Below, piece by piece: positions 63,605 to 64,000 of a stretch of DNA of 64,000 nt. The position numbers were made by a program, and so were the translations under genes. The stretch lies in the NCBI GenBank assembly GCA_023150835.1, contig JAKLKB010000043.1, positions 1 through 64,000 of the forward strand. The letters are read 5' to 3'. The stretch is from Myxococcota bacterium. Its GTDB lineage: Bacteria; Myxococcota_C; UBA6777. The notes beneath the pieces are model-generated. The model made no database searches. It was given only the letters and a program-made list of their open reading frames with translations, and had not been told where the DNA came from. Each line of letters starts with the position of its first letter. Position 1 is the stretch's first letter.

Positions 63605-64000
63605 ATGTTGACAACGGATCTGATCCGCGTGAGCGAAAAAGGCGAGAGCATCGAGCCGCGCTACATCAAGATAGAGAAGTTAAAGTCCTTTGAAAAAGTC
63701 GAACGGCTGATCGAGGCATACCGCGCACACGTCGGCAAGCCGAGGGGCGCGTTGGAAGAAGAGCTGAAAGATATCATTGGGGACGGAACGGACTTTCTCA
63801 TGCAACGTGGCCTCGCCAAACTGCTTGCGGATCGCTCAGAGTTTGTCGTGGTTTCCCCGCTTTCTCCGATCGAGTTGCGCCGAAAGATCTTTGAGACGGT
63901 TGCTCAGGTGCATCCTGTGACGCAAACCCCCGATCTGCACCACCCGACCACACGCGAAGGGATCTTGGGCCAAGTAGCCGAAGAGTTGGGCGTGACCGAA
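63605..64000 (+). CDS. DUF790/Bax1-like putative nuclease, partial (runs off window)
   Basis: MLTTDLIRVSEKGESIEPRYIKIEKLKSFEKVERLIEAYRAHVGKPRGALEEELKDIIGDGTDFLMQRGLAKLL...; directly follows XPB-like gene; not in ORF track because it is open at the window edge. Confidence 0.75.
   Translation, partial: MLTTDLIRVSEKGESIEPRYIKIEKLKSFEKVERLIEAYRAHVGKPRGALEEELKDIIGDGTDFLMQRGLAKLLADRSEFVVVSPLSPIELRRKIFETVAQVHPVTQTPDLHHPTTREGILGQVAEELGVTE

Overview
GC-rich chromosomal segment; the mix of lipoproteins, Ser/Thr kinases, Cys-rich repeats and a MYXO-CTERM-like tail suggests a Myxococcota/Bradymonadota-type deltaproteobacterial relative (inference only). It carries about 30 credible protein genes. Enzymes and transporters: an OPT transporter, prolyl oligopeptidase, M14 and M23 peptidases, purple acid phosphatase, SrkA, a single-chain BC-BCCP-CT acyl-CoA carboxylase, guanine deaminase, PAP2, ABC-F, HupE/UreJ-like, and an XPB helicase followed by a Bax1/DUF790-like gene. 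Main observations beyond routine annotation: (1) a SelW/Rdx selenoprotein gene with an in-frame UGA, absent from the ORF track, with a plausible bacterial SECIS hairpin; (2) an AT-rich restriction-modification cassette inserted into a VapC-like PIN gene whose two halves lie on either side; (3) tandem collagen-like lipoprotein paralogs, each with an internal in-frame signal peptide and ribosome-binding site, suggesting nested products; (4) three interspersed intergenic repeat families (a TIR-bounded family A with about 12 units, a hairpin-rich family B with about 15 copies, and a ~205-bp family C as an inverted pair ~60 kb apart); (5) a C7 tract putting the prolyl oligopeptidase signal peptide out of frame; (6) a pseudokinase with HRN in place of HRD; (7) three large low-complexity candidate secreted proteins; (8) a codon-context bias placing G before AT. 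All homology calls are by eye; no searches were run.
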